DNA of 64,000 nucleotides from NCBI RefSeq assembly GCF_040939455.1, contig NC_134124.1, positions 32,439,138 to 32,503,137 on the forward strand. The letters are read 5' to 3'. This stretch comes from Microcebus murinus (taxonomy: Eukaryota; Chordata; Mammalia; Primates; Cheirogaleidae). The position numbers and the translations under genes were made by a program. Positions 1 to 10,289 of the stretch are shown in pieces (the first letter of the stretch is position 1; every line of letters begins with the position of its first letter). Below the pieces are notes generated by a model, which saw only the letters and a program-made list of their open reading frames with translations, was not told where the DNA came from and searched no databases.

Positions 1-815
1 AGGAGGGAGGTTGGAGACAGAGACTTTGGGTTTTCTCAGAGAGCTGGAAAGGACAACAGCATTCACCGAATGTCATTTCTTGTTTCAGCTTCAGCTGGTA
101 GCCAAGAACTTAAAAGAAAAAAACAACAACTCAAACATGTTTTGTTTGGCACACCTAGTTTTGTTTACAATATTTGATGCAATATTTTAAAAATAAAGAG
201 CTTTCACATTAAGTACTAGATTTCTGGACTCTGTTAAAGATTCAAAAGACCTGGCAATAATGCACTACAAGTGAAGAATGGGTGCCCCTACTACGGGCTG
301 TGTGCTCCCTCAGTTTCACCCCAAACAGTCCTCACCCCAACTTTTACATTTTGATGCCCTTGCACTAATACCAAGAATGCTTCATGGATTTATTGTTCCT
401 TTTTGGCTCCTTTAGGCAATTGCGTTTGCAACTCCTATTCCAAAGCTATCAATAAGGGGGATGAACTCTGATGACATTTTCAGGACCTCAAAATAGTATC
501 TCTCTGGCAAATTGCATTAGCTTGATGTTCAGGAATTCATTAGAAAATAATGTAATAAAAGGGCATGAAAGTCACCAACTTCCATCCTCCCCACTTTTTG
601 TATTTCAGCAGAATACATGTTAATATATATGAAGCTGACTTTATATTTATTGTTTTGTCTTATGTTTCCCATCATAACTGCATCATGGTGCATAGTTAGT
701 GGATTCTCAATCAATGCATAATGGATGGAATATCATTGCTGGTCCAAGTGTGTGCACTGGTGTCCTCTTCCAGGGGACCTGGCACCCAGGACACTGCATC
801 GAGTGCTTTGCTCTT
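1..815. other. Unrecognised AT-rich sequence
   Basis: I see no repeat family, exon or RNA gene here. Open frames are at most about 60 codons and show no recognisable domain. Confidence 0.5.
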
Positions 816-819
816 CCCC

Positions 820-1010
820 CCAACTATTCATGTTTCAATGCTCCCCTTCCTTCCTTCCATCCGTACTCTCATCTGCCTGGTCTTCCAAGAAACTTTCGAT
901 GACTTCCCCAGGCTGGAAACACTACCTTTCCCTTCTCTATTCCAAAGTAGTACTTATTTGTTTTTGTTAGATAACTTTCTGATTTTTTGTTTCCTTCATG
1001 GGAAAAATAA
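820..1010 (+). repeat. L2 LINE fragment (degenerate)
   Basis: The pyrimidine-rich stretch with 'gatgacttccccaggctgga' resembles the conserved 3' part of L2 LINEs, heavily diverged. Boundaries are approximate. The frames that cross it (up to 146 codons) are chance frames in an old repeat. Confidence 0.4.
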
Positions 1011-1094
1011 TATCTACTTCATAAGATCACTATATACATTGCATCTGGAACATAGTGAAAGTGGTGATGGCAAACACTTAAATATTGCTTACCA

Positions 1095-1305
1095 AATGCC
1101 AGGAACCCTTTCAAATGTTTTGCATATGTTGATCTATTTAATCCTCACAACATCTCTGTAAGGTAGATATTGATGTTATCCCCATTTTACAGATGAAGAG
1201 GCTGAGGCACAAAAAGTTTAAGTAATTTGTTCAAGGAACACAGTTAATAAGTGCTGGAGATAAACAAAGTCGATGGCTCTAACCACTGTATAGCACTGCC
1301 TCTTT
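1095..1305 (-). repeat. MIR SINE
   Basis: Read on the plus strand this is the reverse complement of MIR: 'ccccattttacagatgaaga', then 'gaggctgaggcac', an 'agtaatttgttcaagg' stretch, and an end near 'taaccactgtatagcactgc'. This tRNA-derived SINE family is shared by all mammals. Nearly full length. Confidence 0.85.
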
Positions 1306-1309
1306 TCTG

Positions 1310-1735
1310 AAGTGAGGTCTTCATAGATGGCGGTATACTTTGTGTTAGATATTGCAAATCTAATCTTCCAACATCCATTCCAATTAGTGCTATTTTGCAT
1401 TTTCAATCACATGAAGCCTGATTAAGTCCTACTTGCTTTTAAAGCATGATTTAACTAGCAGGAGAGAAAGGCAGGAATGAGAAATCTCGAATAATATAAA
1501 TAAAGCCTTAGAGGTGGGATCCTCTGTCCTTCCTTCTCTTCCCTTATTTAGGTTGGAGAGTCTTCAGGCAAAGAACTCTTTTGAAAAAATAGCTTTATCA
1601 GCAGATCCTTCCTGAGAGCTCTCTGCCTTCCAAAAGTACTATCCATCTCACATAGATGGAAAACATCCCTGAGGCCAAAGCAGACTTGGAACTATCAGAA
1701 TGCAAATGGCATTGGTTTTCTATTTCATAATTTTC
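1310..1735. other. Unrecognised sequence
   Basis: No repeat family, domain-bearing frame or RNA gene recognised. Confidence 0.45.
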
Positions 1736-1739
1736 AGAT

Positions 1740-1845
1740 AGCCCCAATTCTAACACTAACTTACCTGTGCAATTTGGGTACAGACTCTCTTATGTTTGTC
1801 CTTAGTTTCTCCGTGTATAAAATGAAGGATTGGAAAACACCACAG
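1740..1845 (+). repeat. MIR SINE fragment
   Basis: The order 'acttacctgtgcaatttggg', then 'cttagtttctccgtgtataa' and 'aatgaagg' follows the MIR core (acttactagctgtgtgacc ... tttcctcatctgtaaaatgggg) with many substitutions. Confidence 0.6.
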
Positions 1846-2136
1846 ATGGAAAACAGGTTTACTTTTGTACACCATGTTCAATTGATTAGTTGTATCTGCC
1901 TGGAATACTGCAAGCCATAAGCAGTATTTGACCGGCAGTGTCTGCTGTTGGGGAGAAATGTGTGTCAGCATATTTGCCAAGAATTTGCCTCCCTGGATTA
2001 GACGATTCTCCAGGCTCTTGCACAATTTTATGTTCATGAAAATAGCCACAAAGAGAAAAGAGGATAGCAAAGCAAAAGATGTGAATAATGCATTGCATAT
2101 TTAAAATTTGCTAAGACAGGTCTCAAGCATTTTCAA

Positions 2137-2166
2137 CACACACACACACACACACATACATACAAA
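2137..2166. repeat. (CA)n microsatellite
   Basis: A CA dinucleotide run grades into CATA units. It lies just upstream of an L1 3' end. Confidence 0.9.
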
Positions 2167-2330
2167 GCATAACTTTGTGAGATGATAGATATTAATTAAC
2201 TTGATTGTAGTAAAGTTCACTATGTATACATATAGCAAAACATCATGTTTTATACTCTGTATACTTATATACAACTTTTCAATCATACTTCAATAAAGCT
2301 GGAAAAAAATAAAGACATATAAAAAAAGAG
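2167..2330 (+). mobile_element. L1 3' end fragment
   Basis: The segment with 'atattaattaacttgattg', 'aaaacatcatgttttatac' and the terminal 'caataaagctgg' followed by an A-rich tail matches the end of the 3' UTR of middle-aged L1 subfamilies (L1MA/L1MB type). Non-coding, 5'-truncated copy. Confidence 0.65.
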
Positions 2331-2334
2331 ATAC

Positions 2335-2865
2335 AAATAGGATTGCTAAAAAAAGATTGTGAAGAAAGAAAGTATAACTATAGAATTACCATTTATACTG
2401 AAGGCAGTAGAGAGCAGAATTAATATTGCAGAAAATCAAGCCAGTAGTGTAATAAACAAATGTAAAATTAATGCACAGAAAAAGAATCAAGTGTGAAGTG
2501 GAGCAGGGGGCAGGTGGATGTGGTTATAAAAAGACAGCACAAGTACTATCCGAGGTGAAGGAACTGTTCTGAGTCTCGACTATGGTGGCAAATACAAGGA
2601 CCAACATATGTAATAAAATTACACATAAGTAGGTACACATAAACACACACACACATATACAAATGAGTACAAATAAAATAGGAAATTTGAATAAGATTGG
2701 TGGATTGTATAAATGTCAATATCCTGGTTGTGATGCTGTACTATATTTTGGCAAGATATTACCATGGGGAAAAACTGGACAATGGGTATGTCGGATCTCT
2801 CTGTGTTATTTCCAACAACTGTATGTGAATCAACAATTATCTATCTCAAAATAACAAGTTTAACA
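2335..2865 (+). mobile_element. L1M 3'-UTR fragment
   Basis: 'aaatgtcaatatcctggtt', 'gatgctgtactatattttg', 'accatggggaaaaactgg', 'ggatctctctgtgttatt' and 'gtgaatcaacaattatctat' follow the order of a common ancient L1 3' UTR. It contains a short (CA)n at about 2644. The 63-codon frame at 2663-2854 is a by-product of this repeat, not a gene. Confidence 0.65.
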
Positions 2866-2869
2866 AAAA

Positions 2870-3520
2870 GAGAACAGAGTCATAAAGACAAAGAGGGAGA
2901 GTTGGAGACAAGAGAATAGGGATCCACAGTACAAACAGTGTTATAAAATAGAGCTAGAAGCAATGGGCAAAGGCAAAAATAGATTTAAATATTTCTGTGT
3001 TGAAAAATGTCAATATTCATGGATTGAAAAATTACACTACAGTCTAGGCACAATAAAAGAAAAGAAATTGATTTTTAAACACACCATGTCAACTTTCTAT
3101 GTTATGAGGATTGCAGCCAAAAATGGCGACCAGAGGAAGTAGGCATTGACCAAGAGCTTGCGAGCAACCCTGGGGGCCACAATAGAAGCTCATAGGTCAG
3201 TGACATCGATGGACCCCTCCCTTCCATGACTTGTTTTCAGGGATCCTTTCTCCCTTAAAACGACGGACCAGTGATCAACTGAAAACAGTGCTGAATCACA
3301 CATAGTGCATGAGGAACATTTGCACCGAGAGGGGGTTGGCTATGTTTCCCTGCTCTTCTGAATGATTTCTTACCCTTCATAAACAATTTCTCTAAAAACA
3401 TGAAAGTGACTTTTACCATTCCTATTTATTGATGGATGTGGATCTGAGTACAAAAGAAATTCAATCATCTCTGTACTTTCCTTCAAAAACATTTTTAACC
3501 TTAATGCAAGGCATTCTGTC
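2870..3520. other. Unrecognised sequence
   Basis: Mostly A-rich, then mixed composition with a few CpGs around 3120-3270. No family or frame recognised. Confidence 0.4.
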
Positions 3521-3524
3521 AATG

Positions 3525-3640
3525 GCCATTTATGAACACTTGGTAGGTACAAGGCACTAGGCAATACAAAAGTATTGAATCAGGCAGGACCTCTACTCTG
3601 GACAGCCCAATACAGATGAGCATGAAATACTAACAATAAA
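3525..3640 (-). repeat. L2 3' end (degenerate)
   Basis: 'tttatgaacacttggtaggt' followed by 'acaaggcactaggcaatac' resembles the reverse complement of the L2 terminus (aacaaatatttattgagc...ggcactgttctagg). Confidence 0.45.
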
Positions 3641-3790
3641 AGCTATGATTTATTAAGTGCTATCTGCATCCTAGACACTGCATGTGTGTTTTATATATTA
3701 TCTAATTTAGTTTAATTTTCCCAACAATTTCATTGTTGGCAGGATTGGGATTTTACTATGTTTGTGTGACCCAATGCTGTGCTCTCTCAT
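3640..3790 (-). repeat. MIR SINE fragment
   Basis: 'tttattaagtgctatctgca', 'ctagacactgcatgtg' and 'atattatctaatttagttta' follow the 3' half of MIR in reverse complement. Confidence 0.5.
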
Positions 3791-3865
3791 TGCTTACTAT
3801 TTTTCAAGATGAAGGTCAAATCATGCACCTGCCATGAAATCTTCTCTAGACGTGTGTATATTCAT

Positions 3866-4420
3866 CATTCATTTATTTGACAAATACTTATTGACATCAT
3901 CTACCTATTAGGCACTCTGCGATGTCCTGGGATAAATCATGAAAAAACCAGACAGGAATCGAATCTCAAGGAGCTTCAAGTCTAATGGAGGAAACTGGTA
4001 TTAATCAAATAATCGAATGCATGTATTGCTGTATGTGTCCATGGCAAGGGCCCTAAAGGAAAGCTACATTCTGCTTTAAGACCCCATGAGGAACGGACTT
4101 GACCAAGTCAGGGAATCAGGGAGGGAAAGTTTCTCCAAGGAAACGACCCTTGTTGGAAGGGGCACTCGAGGAAACAGGATGAGCAAAACCCGTGTGATGG
4201 GAAGAAGCGTGGCGATTATGGCAGAAAGAGGACCACCGTGGGAAGAGTAGAATGTGCTGCAGGATGAAGATGCAATCTCAGGAAGAGCCAGGACATGCTG
4301 AGTCTTGTGGCCCATGTAAGGATTTGTGCCTTAATCTGGAGACAAGGAAGGGAGTCTTTGGAAGGGTTTAGAAAAGAGTGGTAGCGGCAGGATGCATTTT
4401 GAATTTTCAATCAATTCCTT
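3866..4420 (-). repeat. L2-type 3' end with its usual continuation
   Basis: It begins with 'cattcatttatttgacaaat', the reverse complement of the L2 terminal repeat, and continues with 'ggagcttcaagtctaatgg'. The following GA-rich text ('gtcagggaatcagggaggg' and on) is a common companion sequence of this ancient mammalian repeat. Boundaries approximate. Confidence 0.55.
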
Positions 4421-4499
4421 TTCTTGCCTTGTATAGTCAAAGATGTTCATGTGTAGGTCTCACTTATATTCTGTCTATACTGTTTCCTGTGACATCAAA

Positions 4500-4615
4500 T
4501 GACAAAATCTCGTCTCCCAAATTATATAATTAGGTGGGAGACTCCTTGAAGGTTGGGGCCACTTCTTACATCCAACTTTACTGGATTTAAGACACCCAAG
4601 TAAGATGTATGTTTA
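4500..4615 (+). repeat. L2 3' fragment
   Basis: 'gggagactccttgaaggtt' and 'ggggccacttcttacatcc' match the L2 motif (agactgtaagctccttgagggcagggacc) with heavy divergence. Confidence 0.5.
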
Positions 4616-4644
4616 TTGTTATGTTCCACTAAAAAAGAGAAAAC

Positions 4645-4730
4645 ACTATTTTCTCTTTCTATTTCTATTTCTCTTTTCTCTTTCTCTATTTCTATTTTCT
4701 CTTTCTATTTCTCTTTCTCTCTCTTTCTAC
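4645..4730. repeat. Polypyrimidine (TTTCTCTTTCTAT)n tract
   Basis: About 85 bases of C/T-rich simple repeat (tttctctttctatttct units). The frame across it yields only Ser/Phe-rich low-complexity peptide. Confidence 0.9.
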
Positions 4731-4756
4731 AACTGATAGACATGCCATCAGTTGTA
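4728..4756. other. Hairpin with 10-bp perfect stem
   Basis: 'tacaactgat' at 4728-4737 is the exact reverse complement of 'atcagttgta' at 4747-4756, with a 9-base loop. It joins the polypyrimidine tract to the minisatellite that follows. Confidence 0.8.
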
Positions 4757-4764
4757 AATAGCAT

Positions 4765-4912
4765 CTCTATTCCAGAGACTCCAAAATGTGAAACGATGTG
4801 CATTTTTACCTGGATGAAATACTTCTTCCAGAGACTCCTTTCAGATACTTCTTCCAGAGACCCTTCCAAAGACTCCTTTCCAGATGAAAGTCTTCTTCCA
4901 AGACTTCCTTTG
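4765..4912. repeat. Degenerate minisatellite
   Basis: Variants of 'cttcttccagagactccttt' recur at about 4822, 4850 and 4889, with shorter related pieces ('ccagagactcc' near 4771, 'aaagactcctttccagat' near 4868). This is a short, irregular tandem array. Confidence 0.65.
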
Positions 4913-4954
4913 GTTGTTTTACAGTGTCTAGTGCACAGCTGAATTTGTCATGAG

Positions 4955-5085
4955 CAGAGTAAGAGGAGTGCTAGACTTCAAATGAGGAGATCGAGTTTGC
5001 AACCTAGTTCTGACACTCACCTGGACAAGAATGACATAGCCTTTTTGAGTCCTGGTCTGCTCCCCTGTAAAATGACCACAGTACC
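4955..5085 (+). repeat. MIR SINE fragment
   Basis: 'aacctagttctgacactca', 'cctggacaagaatgaca' and 'ctgctcccctgtaaaatga' follow the MIR core in plus orientation. Confidence 0.55.
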
Positions 5086-5361
5086 CGTGAGGTTCCTCCC
5101 TGCTCTGCTGCTTCTCCGTGCAATCGCTGCCCGTCAATAGCACTGGGAAGATGTCTTTGAGGCCTGTCTTTGTTGGACAGAACTCCTGGCAGGCAGCTGT
5201 AGCACTTGGTTACTCTTCTCCAGGCAGAAGACAGTGAGGAATGTGCCTGGAAGCCACACAGCCCTGGACAAGAGACAGAAAACCGAGGGCTCAAAAAATC
5301 TACTAAGGAAAGTTTACGCAGGCCCCATGTTAACCAGAAGATGGGAGCAAAGCATGGGCTG

Positions 5362-6066
5362 TGTTATGGATTGAACTGTGCACCTCCCCCCCAAAAGATA
5401 TTAAAGTCCTGACCTCCCATATGTGTGAATGTGACTTTATTTGGATATAAGGTCCTTGCATATGGGTTAAAATGAGGTCATTCGTGTGGGCCTTAATCTA
5501 ATATGACTGGTGTTCTTATAAAAAGGGGAAATTTGGACACAGAGAGAGAGAGAGACGCATGCAGAGGGGAGAGAAATGAGGACTCAGGGAGAGTGTCATC
5601 TGCAAGCCCAGGGATGCCGGGGGCTACCAGAAGTTGGGAAAGAGTCAGAGACAGATCTTCCCTCACAGCCCTCAGAAGGAACCAACTCTGCTGACACCCT
5701 GATCTTGGACATGTAGCCTCTAGAACTGTGAGGTCACACATTTGTTTTTTGTTTTTTGAGACAGAGTCTCACTCTGTTACCCAGGCTAGAGTGAGTGCCG
5801 CGGCATCAGCCTAGCTCACAGCAACCTCAAACTCCTGGGCTTGAGCAATCCTCCTGCCTCAGCCTCCCGAGTAGCTGGGACTACAGGCATGTGCTGCTCA
5901 GGCTGGTTTCAAACTCCTGACCTTGAGCGATCCACCCACCTCGGCCTCCCAGAGTGCCAGGATTACAGGCGTGAGCCACCACGCACAGCCTGGGGCCACA
6001 TATTTCTGTTGTTGAAGCCACCCAGTGTGCAGCACTTTGTTTTGGCAGCCCCAGGACACTAATACA
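5362..6066 (+). mobile_element. MLT1-type solo LTR (ERVL-MaLR) with nested Alu
   Basis: It starts 'tgttatggattgaactgtg', contains 'ctaatatgactggtgttctt', the characteristic 'agccctcagaaggaaccaac' block and 'cttggacatgtagcctct', and ends 'ggacactaataca'. This is the order of MLT1 LTRs of the mammalian MaLR group. The 5-bp target duplication is intact: 'ggctg' lies at 5357-5361 and again at 6067-6071. No internal retroviral sequence remains, so this is a solo LTR. An Alu interrupts it at 5744-5992. Confidence 0.88.
5744..5992 (-). mobile_element. Alu SINE (strepsirrhine type), internally deleted
   Basis: Reverse-complement Alu with a T-rich head, 'gagacagagtctcactctg', 'catcagcctagctcacagca', and a terminus at 'gtgagccaccacgcacagc'. 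The centre lacks several tens of bases: 'tacaggcatgtgctgctcag' jumps from left to right monomer. Target duplication: 'ggtcacacattt' (5732-5743) versus 'ggccacatattt' (5994-6005). Inserted into the MLT1 LTR. Confidence 0.93.
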
Positions 6067-6071
6067 GGCTG

Positions 6072-6655
6072 TTCCTAAAATAATTGTTTTGCTGCAGTGA
6101 TTTAGTGTCTTTGACGTCCCAACCTCCTCTGCTTCTCAGAGAGATTACCCCAAACCAGGGCTTGGAAATAACATGACATTTTAAGAGGGTAAACGTTGTT
6201 CTCAACACTCCCACATTTGCTTCTTGCACCTGACAATCCCTTCTTGTGTCTTTGGCGGGGAGCACCCAGCTCCCCTGTGTCCTCCCGAGAGCCAGCAATA
6301 CCTCGGGTTCCTTCCTCAGCCCTGCCAAAGTCACCGTGCTATGCTGGCTTCTCGGGGCTGGAGATTCAAGTGTGTTTGTTTATCACTTAGGAAAATCTTC
6401 TTCCACCAGGAACTTGAATCGGTCCTGAAAATTAGGGAGGAATTATGGAAATGCTGCTTTACCACTAGAAGCCAACTTGGAGACTACTCATCCGAGAGTT
6501 TCTGACAGATTCAAGGTCTGGGTTGGAGGCCTGAGAGTTTTCATGTTTGCATTCTCATGGGTTTCTGGGGAGGGACCACCTTCTGAAACCACTTTCCTTA
6601 AACCAGGTGAGCAGGCTCCTTACCCCGTTCACTGAGAAGAATTGGCCGCACTCGG
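6072..6655. other. Unrecognised sequence
   Basis: Mixed composition, no repeat family recognised. Overlapping frames in several phases (up to 93 codons) show no domain. Confidence 0.4.
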
Positions 6656-6659
6656 ATAT

Positions 6660-6812
6660 GATAGTTCAGACGCTTGCCTGCACGTCAGAATCACGTGGGG
6701 AGAACTAAAGACCCACCAGACAGTCTGATTTAACTGGCCTGAGTGTTTAGTGGGCCCAACGCTATTTCACAAGCTGAGGTGATTCCAATGTGCAGTCAGG
6801 GCTGAGAATCAC
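6660..6812 (+). mobile_element. MER5A-like non-autonomous hAT
   Basis: 'cctgcacgtcagaatcacgt', 'ttagtgggcccaacgctat' and 'gaggtgattccaatgtgcag' followed by 'ctgagaatcact' follow the order of MER5A, a short Charlie-group hAT element of placental mammals. Confidence 0.7.
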
Positions 6813-6819
6813 TACCCTG

Positions 6820-7340
6820 ACATTCCCAACTCTCTACGGGTAAGTTATACAGACTCTTGGTCTTTACTTTTCTCATCTATATAATAAGACCAGAATGATA
6901 CTTTTTTTTTTTTTTTTTTTTTTTTGAGACAGAGTCTCGTTCTGTTGCCTGGACTAGAGTGCCATGGCATCAGCCTAGCTCACAGCAACCTCAAACTCCT
7001 GGGCTCCAGCAATCTTCCTGCCTCAGCCTCCCGAGTAGCTGGGACTACAGGCATGTGCCACCATGCCTGGCTGATTTTTTCTATATATATTTTTAGTTGT
7101 CCGGCTAATTTCTTTCTATGTTTTTAGGAGAGACGGGGTCTTGCTCTTGCTCAGGCTGGTCTCGAACTCCTGACCTCGAGCCATCCTCCCACCTCGGCCT
7201 CCCAGAGTGCTAGGATTACGGGCGTGAGCCATTGCACCTGGCCCAGAATGATACTTATTATGGTTTTGGTGAGTATTGAGTGACTTAATCAATTCAAAAT
7301 GTTTAGAAATGTGCCCAGCATTTAGTAAAAGTGTGGCTGT
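6820..7340 (+). repeat. MIR SINE split by an Alu
   Basis: The left part (6820-6900) has 'cttttctcatctatataata'; the right part (7257-7340) has 'ttattatggttttggtgagt' and 'gtgcccagcatttagtaaa'. Together they make one MIR in plus orientation, interrupted by the Alu at 6904-7242. This shows the MIR is older. Confidence 0.65.
6904..7242 (-). mobile_element. Alu SINE, full length, lemur type
   Basis: Poly-T head, 'gagacagagtctcgttctg', 'catcagcctagctcacagca', and a terminus at 'gtgagccattgcacctggc'. The 14-bp target duplication 'ccagaatgatactt' is perfect (6890-6903 and 7243-7256). A segment in the middle occurs twice: 'ggctgattttttctatatat' at about 7069 and 'ggctaatttctttctatgtt' at about 7103. 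I associate this duplication with lemur Alus. Confidence 0.95.
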
Positions 7341-7564
7341 TGTTGTCATCACCGTGCTGGTTGTGGTTGGTGTCTTCTTTCCTCTTTCCCGTTTTTCTGT
7401 ATGCTCTGATTTTCGCAGACTCTTTTATGATATGTACAGGCAAGATTTTCAGTCTTTTCTAAAACGGGCTATATTAAAGCCACCAAAATTAAGTAGGTAC
7501 AATTGATGCCCTTCAGTCCCTCCTTACCTCCCTCCCAACCCAATAGAGGCCGCTGTATTCTTTC

Positions 7565-7632
7565 AGTCAGTGTCGTTTAGTGGAAAGAGCACTGTACTGG
7601 GAGTCAGGAATATGGATTCTTCTTTATGATCT
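7565..7632 (+). repeat. MIR/MIR3-like fragment
   Basis: 'tttagtggaaagagcactgt' followed by 'ctgggagtcaggaatatgg' matches the 5' part of MIR-family SINEs. Confidence 0.55.
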
Positions 7633-7639
7633 GAGTTCT

Positions 7640-8690
7640 AAAGCATTCTTGCTGAAAATCGCCTCACCATAAATGTGAGTTTTACTGCAGGACTCCCTGT
7701 TCTACTCCATTGAGTTATATGTCTATCCTATGCCAGTGCAACATTGTTTTGATTAATGTAGCTTTGCAGTAAGTTTTAAAATTAGAATGTGTGAGTCCTT
7801 CAACATTGTTCTTTTTCAAGATCGTTTTGGCTATTTTTGTTCCTCTGCACTTTGTATGAATTGTAGAATCAGTCTGGAAATTTCTGAAAAGGTGCAAGCT
7901 GGGATTTTAATAGTGATTGCACTGAATCTGTGGATTACTTTGAACAGTAAGTCATTTTAACAATATTAAGTCTTTTGATCTATGAATATGGTATGTCTTT
8001 ACATTTATTTAGGTCTTTAATTTCTTTCAACAATGTTTTATCATTTTCAAAGTATAGTTTTGTACTTTTTGTTAAATTGATTTCTAAATATTTTAGTCTA
8101 TTGTTCTTTTTGATGCTAATATAAGAGGAATGTTCTTAATTTCATTTTCAGATTGTTTATTGCTTATATATGGAAATACAGTTGATTTTTGTATATTGCT
8201 TTTTTACCCTGCAATCCTACTGAACTCATTTATCATTCTAATAATTTTTAGCGGGCTCTTTAGGATTTTATAAGATCTGCATACAAGATACATCATCTGC
8301 AAAGAGAGTTAGTTGTATTTCTTTCTTTACATTCTATATGTCTTTTATTTAACTTCCTTGCCTAATTGGATGTCAAGAACCTCTAGTACAATAGAAGAGA
8401 AGTGAAAAGCCTTGTTCTTGATATTGGGGGAAAAACATTCAGTCTTTTACAAGGACATATGATGTTAGTTGTGAGCTTTTGGTAAATGCCTTTATCAAGT
8501 TGAGAAAGTGCTCTTTTATTGCTATTAATAGTTGGTTGGATGTTTTTATCAGGAAGTGGTGATTGGATTTTTGTCAAATATTTTTTCTGTATCTATTGAG
8601 ATGATCATACATTTTTTGTTCTTTATTCTATTGATATATACATTACATTAATTGATATTGAGATGTTAACCCAACCTTGCGTTCATGAGT
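7640..8690 (-). mobile_element. L1 ORF2 fragment
   Basis: On the minus strand, the frame at 7715-7897 contains 'ILKKNNVEGLTHSNFKTYCK', the decayed equivalent of the conserved L1 ORF2 block usually read as [18 protein letters not shown]. Further right the plus strand reads as the complement of more upstream ORF2 (reverse-transcriptase region), broken by many stops. A truncated, dead L1M-age LINE-1. Confidence 0.75.
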
Positions 8691-8739
8691 TAATAGTCTT
8701 ATGTATTCCTGAAAACTGTTTATTATGAAAAATTTAAAA

Positions 8740-9480
8740 CACTAAAAAGTAGAGGGAATAATATAATGGACCCCCAGTGCCAACTATTATAAATTCCAGA
8801 GCCAATTTTGTTTATCTATACTTCCCACTTTGTTTTGCCACATTTAATAATTTTGAAGGAAATCATATCAATTATATTCTTTATCTGTTAAAATTTAAGT
8901 ATGTATCTCAAAAGTACAGCACTCTTTTAAGAAAAACATAGTGGTAACATCACTGTCATTGAAAAAAAACAGTAATTCTTTAATGTCAAAAAATATCCAG
9001 TCAGTGAACAAATTTCCCTAATTATCTCAGAACTTTCAAAAGAATGTGTTTGAGTCAAGATGAAGATAAAGTCTATGCATTAAAATTGATTCATGTATCC
9101 CTTAGGTCTCATGAAACTTATTGGATCACTCCACCATCTCTTTTTGTTACATGAAGAAATAGGTAATTTGCTTGGTAGTGCTTTCCATAGTCTGAACACT
9201 CCAAATTTCATCCCTTGGTATAGTTTAACATGTTCCTCTAGATCTTGTATCCTATAAACAGCTATTTATATTTAGACACTTGGTCAAACTCAAGTTTGAT
9301 TTTCTGACAGCAATATGTGTACTTCCATTTGGAGATACATAATGTCCGATTGCTTTATTTTTTGTCTTGTTAGGAGCTTTAAATACTGCCTAGCTTCATG
9401 ATTTAATTAGAGGTTTCAAAATGGTGATATTCTAATTTTTCCTCTGGTTTTATTTAGCACTTTCATTCCCTACAAGATTA
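8740..9480 (-). mobile_element. Ancient L1M-type 3'-UTR fragment
   Basis: 'gtaattctttaatgtcaaaa', 'atatccagtcagtgaacaa', 'ttaacatgttcctctagatc' and 'cctataaacagctatt' follow the order of an ancient L1 3' UTR in reverse complement. It lies on the wrong side of the neighbouring ORF2 piece to belong to the same copy, so it is a separate insertion. The subfamily is uncertain. Confidence 0.5.
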
Positions 9481-9491
9481 AGAAAAAATTA

Positions 9492-9801
9492 GGCTGCACT
9501 CATACCTGTAATCCTAGCACTCTGGGAGGCTAAGGCAGGAGGATTGCTTGAGGGCAGGAGTTTGAGACCAGATGGAGCAAGAGTGAGATCCTGTCTCTAC
9601 CAAAAATAGAAAAATTAGGCAGGCAAGTGGTATGCACCTGTAGTCCCAGCTACTCAGGAGGCTGAAACAGGAGAATCCTTTGAGTCCTGGAATTTGAGGT
9701 TGCAGTGAGCTAAGATGATGCCACTGCACTCTACTCAGAGCAACAGAGTGAGACTCTGTCTCAAAAACAAAAACAAGAAAAAAAAAGAAAGAAAGGAAAA
9801 T
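9492..9801 (+). mobile_element. Alu SINE, full length
   Basis: It runs from 'ggctgcactcatacctgtaa' through 'tgaggttgcagtgagctaag' to 'gagtgagactctgtctcaaa' and an A-rich tail. The 10-bp target duplication 'gaaaaaatta' is at 9482-9491 and 9802-9811. Confidence 0.93.
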
Positions 9802-9811
9802 GAAAAAATTA

Positions 9812-10285
9812 AGGGTGTTTGAGAGTGTGGATTGGGACTTATTGGAAGGATTCTGGGGTGTCTCCAGGAGTCAAGGCTTCTTGAAAGACTATCAGAGGCT
9901 CAAAAGCTATATGGAAACATGCAGCTTCTCTTTCTCATCTTTCTTCCTAGCCTTGACCTGAGTCTTCTAGATTTAATAGGTTTAACTTTTCCATAGCCAA
10001 ATATGACTGCCATATACTACCTGACTTTTTATCTCCAGAGTCAATAACCTTACAGAGATATTGTGCAAGGATGGTTCAATCTCAGATTCCCTGGCTGATA
10101 TTATCTGATTGGTCCACGTTGGGCCAGTTGGCTATGACCATTAGGACAGTCAGGCAGGGTCACGTAGTATAAACATGTCCACCTGGGGGACAGGTGAGGG
10201 ACAGCCTTAGAGAAAAAGTTAGTTGGACAGACACTCCAGAGTATTGGTTATTGGTATCTGCTCCTCCATGTCAACCCATGGCATC
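9812..10285. other. Unrecognised sequence
   Basis: No repeat, exon or RNA gene recognised. Confidence 0.4.
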
Positions 10286-10289
10286 CAGC

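Noticed and set aside
721..1161. 146-codon plus-strand frame
   Set aside because: It crosses a degenerate L2 and a reversed MIR, so it cannot be a conserved gene.
2137..2166. CA, TA, TAA and GAAA runs as possible CRISPR-like or regulatory arrays
   Set aside because: They are ordinary microsatellites without spacer structure. No CRISPR array exists in this window.
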